A stretch of DNA of 21,349 bases from Phocaeicola plebeius (GTDB taxonomy: Bacteria > Bacteroidota > Bacteroidia > Bacteroidales > Bacteroidaceae): NCBI RefSeq assembly GCF_003437535.1, contig NZ_QSQT01000048.1:1-21349 (forward strand), written 5' to 3'. Both the position numbers and the translations under genes were made by a program. Below the pieces are notes generated by a model that searched no databases, had not been told where the DNA came from, and was given only the letters and a program-made list of their open reading frames with translations. Shown in pieces: positions 16,343 to 21,349 of this stretch (position 1 is the first letter of the stretch; every line of letters starts with the position of its first letter).

Positions 16343-16391
16343 TAAAATAAAAAAGGCTACTCCCATAGCGTCTGGCTACAGGAACAGCCTT
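16343..16391 (-). terminator. Hairpin with T-tract between GH130 and GH92 (terminator or attenuator)
   Basis: Read on the - strand, AAGGCTGTTCC and GGGAGTAGCCTT form an imperfect stem, followed by a run of T residues interrupted once by A. It lies 16 bp past the GH130 stop, and the T-run ends only about 5 bp before the GH92 start codon. It could end most GH130 transcripts or control how much GH92 is made. Confidence 0.6.
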
Positions 16392-16406
16392 ATTAAATAT
16401 TTACAT

Positions 16407-17378
16407 TTACAAAATAGAAGTACGCTTTACAAAATCAATGATTTCGGAAATATAACCGAAAGCCATTCCTACCACGGTATCAGCAGCCCCGTAGTACACA
16501 GCCACTCTTTCTCCATCCTGAAGAGCAGCACACGGGAACACTACATTAGGCACATCTCCCTGCAGTTCATAAGGTGCAGCAGGTGCCAACAGGTAGTCAC
16601 GGGTACGATAAAGCACCTTTTCCGGATGGTCCTTATCCAGAATAGCTGCTCCCATAGAGTAACGGAAACCGTTGCAAGTGGTAATAACCCCGTGATAGAA
16701 CATCAGCCAGCCTTCTTCTGTCAGGAAAGGCACAGATCCGGCTCCAATTTTCGTACACTGCCAGGCACTTTCCGGGAAAGGAGTCACTTTCATTACACAA
16801 CGGTGCTCACCCCAATACTTCATATCGGGACTGTAGCTGATATAAATATCTCCGAAAGGTGTATGACCATTGTCGCTCGGACGGCTCAGCATGGCATACT
16901 TACCGTTAATTTTCTGCGGGAACAATACGCCGTTACGGTTAAATGGAAGGAAGGCATTCTCACACTGATAGAATTCCTTGAAATCGAATGTATAACCGAT
17001 ACCGATGGTAGGTCCGTGATAACCGTTGCACCATGTAATCCAGTAACGGTCTTCAATCCAAGTGACACGAGGATCATATTTATATTCAGAATCTATCATC
17101 TCCGTATTGCCGGGCTTAAAGACAATCGGCTCATGATTGATTTCCCAGTTGATACCGTCCTTGCTGAAACCTGCAAAGATATTCATCTGTACAGCTCGGT
17201 TGTCGCAACGGAACACCCCAGCAAATCCATCTTTGAAGGGAACTACCGCACTATTGAAAATACTATTCGATGAAGGTATCTGGTAGCGTCCGATGACGGG
17301 ATTCTTCGAATAGCGCCACATTACTTCTTTACAGTCTGCCGGGCGTTCTTCCCAGGGCATTACAAATTTTTCATTCAT
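16407..17378 (-). CDS. GH130 beta-mannoside phosphorylase, probably Man-beta-1,4-GlcNAc phosphorylase
   Basis: Predicted to phosphorolyse a beta-mannoside, releasing mannose 1-phosphate. The 323 residues have no signal peptide, so the enzyme is cytoplasmic, as expected for one that uses inorganic phosphate. The five-bladed propeller family marks are present: [10 protein letters not shown] near 36-45, AGVFRCDNR at 53-61, Asp102 in [15 protein letters not shown] (the position of the catalytic proton donor of GH130 enzymes) and [14 protein letters not shown] near the C-terminus. In B. thetaiotaomicron, BT1033 of this family cleaves Man-beta-1,4-GlcNAc from N-glycan cores and lies beside a GH92 enzyme and a transporter, as here. 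A related mannosyl-glucose or mannobiose specificity remains possible. The gene starts 22 bp after the transporter stop, so they share an operon. Confidence 0.9.
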   Translation of the reverse strand: MNEKFVMPWEERPADCKEVMWRYSKNPVIGRYQIPSSNSIFNSAVVPFKDGFAGVFRCDNRAVQMNIFAGFSKDGINWEINHEPIVFKPGNTEMIDSEYKYDPRVTWIEDRYWITWCNGYHGPTIGIGYTFDFKEFYQCENAFLPFNRNGVLFPQKINGKYAMLSRPSDNGHTPFGDIYISYSPDMKYWGEHRCVMKVTPFPESAWQCTKIGAGSVPFLTEEGWLMFYHGVITTCNGFRYSMGAAILDKDHPEKVLYRTRDYLLAPAAPYELQGDVPNVVFPCAALQDGERVAVYYGAADTVVGMAFGYISEIIDFVKRTSIL

Positions 17379-17400
17379 ATCCAGTTAGTTTAATTGATAA

Positions 17401-18747
17401 TTATACATATTCTTTTTCGCCTTCCAGCAAATTTCCCCCATTGTCATATTTAAACGGAAGGAAATAAGTAATCAGGAAGGCTGGAATTGTAGCAATCAGC
17501 ACAAAGATAAAGAAAGGCTCGTAACCTCCCGGCTTATCAAACCATGTGCCAAGACTTTCGCACACCCAGCCGCTTAACATTCCCGGAATCATCACTCCAA
17601 AATTCATGATTCCTGAAGCAAATGCATAATGAGCCATCTGATGCTTGCCAGGAGCCACCTGCTGCATCATAAACAGAGAAAGTCCGACAAAGCCGAAACC
17701 ATATCCGAAATACTCAAAAACGATACCACTGCATATTATCCAACCACTTTCCGGCTGGAAGTAAGCAAACAAGGCATACACCATAAAAGGAAGGTTGAAA
17801 ATACAGCACAACGAGAAAATCGTTTTTTTCAATCCCCTACGGGCAATATAATATCCTGCCAGCAAAGAACCCAACACAAAGGCCGCAGCTCCGTACGTAC
17901 CATAATAAAGTCCGATTTCCTTTTCATTGAGCCCCAATCCGCCCATCTCCCGGTCTGCTTTCAGGAACAGCGGCACAATCTTCATCACAAATCCTTCTGC
18001 AAAACGGTAAAGGATGATGAAGCAGATATAATAAGTGATGTGTGTCTTGCGGAAAAAGTCCATCAACACCTGCCCCAGTTCCTTCATCACTTCCTTGTTA
18101 CTCCGTAATGTTTTTCTGGAAGAAGCCGACTGGGTAGAGGGCAGAGCAAACAAATGATAGATTCCCAAAAGAATCATGGTTACGGAAAGAATCAGCAAGA
18201 TAATCATCCAGGCTCTTTTGTTGGCTGTCAGCAATCCGGCATCTGCATTCAGTTCGATAAAATACCCAGCCAGGTACACCAAACCACCTGTTGCCAAAAT
18301 CTTTGCTATGTTATAAAAAGCTCCCTGCCAACCAATAAACCTTGCCTGGTCTTCATTGGACAACTCACTCATATATACTCCGTCGCAGGCGATGTCGTGA
18401 GTAGCTCCGCTAAAAGCAACAATGGCCAGCAACGCAATGGAGATACTGAAAAAATGGGACAGGTTCAACGCAAAAGCTACCAACCCGAAAGTAATTCCCG
18501 TAATCAACTGAGTTACAATCACAAAAAATTTCTTTGTCCGGAAAAGTTCCAGAAAAGGACTCCACAATGGTTTCAATGTCCAGGGCAAAAGAATCAAAGA
18601 CGTCCAGAAGGTGATTAGCTTATCATCCACCTCAAGCCCTTTAAACATTAACACGGTAACCATATTGAGTACGACAAAAGGAAGTCCCATAGCAAAATAT
18701 GCAGTAGGAACCCATGATATAGGTGATTTTTTCTTCGTATTATTCAT
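17401..18747 (-). CDS. AmpG-like MFS transporter, probable mannoside importer
   Basis: Inner-membrane transporter with about 12 hydrophobic segments. The N-terminus MNNTKKKSPISWVPTAYFAMGLPF resembles the opening of AmpG-like (PAT family) carriers, which import amino-sugar disaccharides from the periplasm. I chose the ATG at 18747 on that basis; an in-frame ATG at 18768 would add MCNKNLA. HDIACDGVYMSELSNEDQARFIGWQGAFYN-type central motifs also fit AmpG relatives. It is the first gene of the operon with GH130 and GH92, and the product of GH92 action plus the cytoplasmic phosphorylase make a Man-GlcNAc-like disaccharide its likely substrate. The promoter upstream has matches to both Bacteroides consensus elements. 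Confidence 0.88.
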   Translation of the reverse strand: MNNTKKKSPISWVPTAYFAMGLPFVVLNMVTVLMFKGLEVDDKLITFWTSLILLPWTLKPLWSPFLELFRTKKFFVIVTQLITGITFGLVAFALNLSHFFSISIALLAIVAFSGATHDIACDGVYMSELSNEDQARFIGWQGAFYNIAKILATGGLVYLAGYFIELNADAGLLTANKRAWMIILLILSVTMILLGIYHLFALPSTQSASSRKTLRSNKEVMKELGQVLMDFFRKTHITYYICFIILYRFAEGFVMKIVPLFLKADREMGGLGLNEKEIGLYYGTYGAAAFVLGSLLAGYYIARRGLKKTIFSLCCIFNLPFMVYALFAYFQPESGWIICSGIVFEYFGYGFGFVGLSLFMMQQVAPGKHQMAHYAFASGIMNFGVMIPGMLSGWVCESLGTWFDKPGGYEPFFIFVLIATIPAFLITYFLPFKYDNGGNLLEGEKEYV

Positions 18748-18852
18748 AGCCAAATTTTTGTTACACATTTCTCATGTAGAAATCTATTCGGCAATCTGCC
18801 CCCATGACAGGCCATTTGCTTTTCCATAAACAGACTCTCACATAAAACAGTT

Positions 18853-18883
18853 CAAAGATACGGGAAAAAATCCACAAGACAAA
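18853..18883 (-). promoter_or_regulatory. Promoter of the transporter-GH130-GH92 operon
   Basis: On the - strand, TTTG (18880-18883) and TATCTTTG (18853-18860) match the -33 and -7 consensus exactly, with 19 bp between them. This is the best promoter match in the window. The predicted start near 18846 leaves a leader of about 80-100 nt. Confidence 0.72.
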
Positions 18884-18920
18884 GGATATATCACCATTAC
18901 CCCTTCTTACGAGGTATTAA

Positions 18921-18968
18921 TAAAAACAAAAGGAGCTGAAGATGCACCTGACACATCTTCAACTCCTT
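18921..18968 (-). terminator. Intrinsic terminator of the MFSD1-like transporter gene
   Basis: On the - strand, AAGGAGTTGAAGATG and CATCTTCAGCTCCTT form a 15-bp stem with one G-T pair and a loop of about 9 nt, followed by the T-rich TTGTTTTTA. It begins about 20 bp after the stop codon and separates this gene from the next operon's promoter. Confidence 0.88.
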
Positions 18969-18989
18969 CCTATAAGGATAATTTGAATG

Positions 18990-20567
18990 TTATTTCTTCA
19001 TATTGGCTTCTTCCAGTCCATAATGTTTTTTGCTGTCTTCTACACGAAGCAATGTAGAAATAAGAATGGCACACAGACCAAATACTGCAAAAATAACCAT
19101 CGGAGCCGTATAGTCATAGCCTACAATTACACCAGCTTCGTTGCGTAAAGTAGCAAAATGTTCAATCACCCATCCAATCAGCCAGGGCACCATTGTCAAT
19201 CCGATATTCTGGATATAGAAAATGGTGGCATAAGCAGAACCCAACTGCTTCATCGGGATAATTTTAGGAACTGAAGGCCACATGGCACTGGGTACCAAAG
19301 AAAACGCAATTCCCAATACAATCATGACAATAACAGCAAACCACCAATAGTTCATTACCGGAAGGGCAAACAGCACGTGAACGACTGTCAACATGACTGA
19401 ACCGATAATCATCAAGGTAGCTCCGCGACCGATACGGTCGTATAAAGAACCGAATACGGGTGTCAACAAAATGGTTCCAAACGGCAATAAGGCAGGAATC
19501 AATCCGGCAAAAGATTCCGGTACATCGTACTTATAAATCATCAGTTTTGTCGCAAACTTCAGAAAGGGGAACACACCGGCATAGAACATCAGGCACAACA
19601 AGTTAATCAGCCAGAAGCCCTTGCTACAGAATATCAGTTTCAAATCGGACAGCTTGAAGCCTTCTTCTTCGGTCTCTCCATTTTCCATGCGAACAGCTGC
19701 GGCAGAAGCATCTTCCTTGCGGTCCATCACACAGTAAATCATGTATGAAGCAAATCCCACGCATAATAAAATGGCTCCGAACAACACCGGATAAGAAACA
19801 TCCCCCATCCAACGGGCTACCGGCAAGCTTACGGCCAAAGCCACGGCTGTACCAATACGAGCCATTGCCACCTGAAGACCCATGGCAAGCGCCAGTTCCT
19901 TTCCAGCAAACCATTTTACAATGACTTTAGACGCAGTAATACCTGTGATTTCAGCTCCCATTCCGAAAATTGCAAATCCTAAAGAAGCCAATGCCACCTG
20001 CATGTCCATTCCAAAGAGCTGTGCATCTCCAAAATCAGAAGAAAGGGCATACCATTTAATCAAAGCTCCCATAAACATCAATCCAGAAGACATCATTCCG
20101 GTAAAACGGATTCCCATTTTATCCAGAATCACTCCACCGAAGAACAGCATCAGCAAGAATACATTAATCAAGCCATAAGCTCCTGAAAAGAAGCCATATT
20201 CTGTACTTGACCAGCCTTCTCCTCTGGCGACAGAACTAATTGTCTTTTCCGTCTGTGTCTGTGCGCCATTCTGCATTTCATAATACTGTACTTTACTTCC
20301 TTCCTCAAGTTGCTCTACGGTCAACAACGAATTTGAAAGCATTTCTTCCGAAGAAAAGTAATTCACTTTGGCCACCAGACTGTCTGCCGGCATGGAGGTA
20401 TCATCTGTAAAATATACCACCTGACCCTTTGTTGTCAACAAGTTTTCCAACGGTGACATCACATCCGTCAGAAAATAACCACACATCATGGTAAACGAAA
20501 CGATAAACAAGGCTGTCCAGCGTGCCGTCTTCGAATCGCTCAATCTCTTCTGAATTGTTTCTTTCAT
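18990..20567 (-). CDS. MFS transporter, MFSD1-like, with large loop after TM1
   Basis: Polytopic inner-membrane transporter of 525 residues. TM1 is about 15-36, and an unusually long hydrophilic stretch (about 41-122) separates it from TM2 (about 124-146). Topology places this loop in the periplasm. Standard MFS marks follow: GGVILDKMGIR at 144-154 (motif A) and GSLYDRIGRG in the second half. The segment GWSSTEYGFFSGAYGLINVFLL and the overall layout recall the MFSD1 group. In animals MFSD1 is a lysosomal peptide transporter, but the bacterial substrate is not known. The gene is monocistronic, with its own promoter box and a strong terminator, so it is probably unrelated to the mannose operon downstream. 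Confidence 0.88.
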   Translation of the reverse strand: MKETIQKRLSDSKTARWTALFIVSFTMMCGYFLTDVMSPLENLLTTKGQVVYFTDDTSMPADSLVAKVNYFSSEEMLSNSLLTVEQLEEGSKVQYYEMQNGAQTQTEKTISSVARGEGWSSTEYGFFSGAYGLINVFLLMLFFGGVILDKMGIRFTGMMSSGLMFMGALIKWYALSSDFGDAQLFGMDMQVALASLGFAIFGMGAEITGITASKVIVKWFAGKELALAMGLQVAMARIGTAVALAVSLPVARWMGDVSYPVLFGAILLCVGFASYMIYCVMDRKEDASAAAVRMENGETEEEGFKLSDLKLIFCSKGFWLINLLCLMFYAGVFPFLKFATKLMIYKYDVPESFAGLIPALLPFGTILLTPVFGSLYDRIGRGATLMIIGSVMLTVVHVLFALPVMNYWWFAVIVMIVLGIAFSLVPSAMWPSVPKIIPMKQLGSAYATIFYIQNIGLTMVPWLIGWVIEHFATLRNEAGVIVGYDYTAPMVIFAVFGLCAILISTLLRVEDSKKHYGLEEANMKK

Positions 20568-20608
20568 TCTATTTTTATTTAATCATTAATTTCTCTCAAA
20601 AAACAGCG

Positions 20609-20616
20609 CAAAGATA
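20609..20616 (-). promoter_or_regulatory. -7 box of the MFSD1-like transporter gene
   Basis: On the - strand this reads TATCTTTG, an exact match and identical to the boxes of dnaE and of the mannose operon. The -33 element is not clear. The leader would be about 35 nt. Confidence 0.45.
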
Positions 20617-20635
20617 CTATTTTTTTACCTTTTTC

Positions 20636-20665
20636 TTTCATAATCCAAAATAACTTCTAACTTTG
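20636..20665 (+). promoter_or_regulatory. Possible promoter of the DUF3332-type gene
   Basis: TAACTTTG (20658-20665) matches TAnnTTTG exactly and TTTC (20636-20639) is a 3/4 match to the -33 element at 18 bp. The leader would be about 57 nt to the ATG at 20729. Confidence 0.45.
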
Positions 20666-20728
20666 TAACAAATTGTAATAGCAAAACGACAATACATATA
20701 AAATATTAACCCCTAATTGAAATTGCGT

Positions 20729-21280
20729 ATGAAAAAACTAAAACTCTCAGCTGCCTGTCTGATTCTAAGTGGCAGCATTATATGCTCCTCATGTATCGGT
20801 TCATTTGGTCTATGGAGTAGTCTGAAGGACTGGAACAACAACATTGGTAATAAATTCGTGAATGAAATTGTCTTTCTTGCATTCCATATCGTACCTGTAT
20901 ATGAAGTAGCTTACTTGGCAGACGTCATTGTACTGAACTCTATCGAATTCTGGTCTGGTTCAAATCCTTTGGCTGATGTAGGTAGCGTAAAAACCGTAAA
21001 GGGTGAAAGCGGAGAATATCTTGTACAGACCAACGAAGATGGCTACACTATCACAAAGAAGGGTGAAGAAGACAAGCCACTTACCTTGATTTATGACAAA
21101 GAAAAGAATACATGGAATGCTTCTGCCGAAGGTCAGACATTTGAACTGATTACAATGAATGAAGACGGAACTATCACTTTCAAACAGCAGGACGGCACGC
21201 CGGTGACTGTATCTCCCGATTTGCAAGGTATGATTTCTGCACGTCAGGCTAATAGCCAGTCAATGTTTGCTTCTCGATAA
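20729..21280 (+). CDS. DUF3332-type exported protein
   Basis: A 183-residue protein of unknown function that I recognise as resembling the DUF3332 family. The ATG at 20729 is preferred; the frame extends to a TTG at 20717, but MKKLKLSAACLILSG is the natural signal start. The signal contains IICSSC, a poor lipobox, so lipid attachment is possible but uncertain. A second hydrophobic stretch (about 45-70, NEIVFLAFHIVPVYEVAYLADVIVLNS) is followed by GSNPLA. The rest is polar and repeats strand-like segments (GEYLVQTNEDGYTITKKGEEDKPLTLIYD; FELITMNEDGTITFKQQDGTPV), as in a small beta-rich domain. It stands alone and is followed within about 20 bp by an insertion-sequence-like end. Confidence 0.78.
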   Translation: MKKLKLSAACLILSGSIICSSCIGSFGLWSSLKDWNNNIGNKFVNEIVFLAFHIVPVYEVAYLADVIVLNSIEFWSGSNPLADVGSVKTVKGESGEYLVQTNEDGYTITKKGEEDKPLTLIYDKEKNTWNASAEGQTFELITMNEDGTITFKQQDGTPVTVSPDLQGMISARQANSQSMFASR

Positions 21281-21301
21281 GCAGCATCCTAAAACCATAA
21301 A

Positions 21302-21349
21302 GAGGCTGTCTCAAAATGAAGTGACCCCAAAAAGTTGGACAAGTTAAAC
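21302..21349. mobile_element. Probable insertion-sequence end, cut by the window edge
   Basis: The last bases, GAGGCTGTCTCAAAATG followed by TGACCCCAAAAAGTTGGACA, resemble terminal inverted repeats of insertion sequences. The second part is close to the ends of the IS3 family, IS150 subgroup. The transposase and the other end are outside the window, so the family and the exact boundary (about 21302 or 21317-21322) are uncertain. Confidence 0.55.

Noticed and set aside
20717..20728. TTG start for the DUF3332-type gene
   Set aside because: The ATG at 20729 directly precedes a typical basic signal-peptide start.

Overview
The window looks like chromosomal DNA from a gut Bacteroidota, most likely Bacteroides or Phocaeicola. 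The base composition is moderate to low GC. Several genes are preceded by the Bacteroides-type -7 box TAnnTTTG, and Shine-Dalgarno sequences are poor. Lipoprotein signals, a serine-type sulfatase and several glycan-degrading enzymes typical of the family are present. No rRNA, tRNA, CRISPR array or prophage is visible.

Layout. (1) 60-5787, + strand: a three-gene glycosaminoglycan operon. It encodes a PL8 chondroitin/hyaluronan lyase, a GH88 unsaturated glucuronyl hydrolase and a serine-type sulfatase, and ends at a bidirectional terminator. (2) 5856-10362, - strand: a small acidic protein of unknown function, thioredoxin, and the replicative DNA polymerase III alpha subunit (dnaE). trxA has its own likely promoter at the dnaE 3' end. 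(3) 10511-11717, - strand: two small membrane-anchored proteins, one PH-domain-like and one uncharacterised. (4) 11962-12645, + strand: a secreted stand-alone carbohydrate-binding-like protein with its own promoter and terminator. (5) 12646-13057: a 412-bp intergenic region holding a ~89-bp nested quasi-palindrome, built from GAAAC..GTTTC dyads spaced about 21-23 bp apart. (6) 13058-14103, + strand: tatA-tatC, a two-gene Tat translocase without tatB. (7) 14109-18747, - strand: AmpG-like transporter, GH130 mannoside phosphorylase, GH92 alpha-mannosidase. This set resembles the N-glycan-core salvage locus known in Bacteroides thetaiotaomicron (BT1032-BT1034). (8) 18990-20567, - strand: an MFSD1-like MFS transporter with a large loop after TM1. 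(9) 20729-21280, + strand: a DUF3332-type protein. The window then ends in what appears to be the terminal repeat of an insertion sequence.

How the genes work together. The first operon should depolymerise chondroitin or hyaluronan in the periplasm: the lyase makes unsaturated oligosaccharides, the sulfatase removes sulfate, and GH88 removes the unsaturated uronic acid. No SusC/SusD pair or regulator is present here, so uptake and sensing must be encoded elsewhere. The mannose operon is also self-consistent: GH92 trims alpha-mannose outside the cytoplasm, the transporter imports the remaining small mannoside, and GH130 phosphorolyses it in the cytoplasm. The remaining genes are mostly housekeeping (dnaE, trxA, tatAC).

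The most unexplained item is the nested dyad array at 12771-12859. Other points worth attention are the complete PHP metal site in DnaE, the hairpin squeezed between GH130 and GH92, and the unnamed small proteins.
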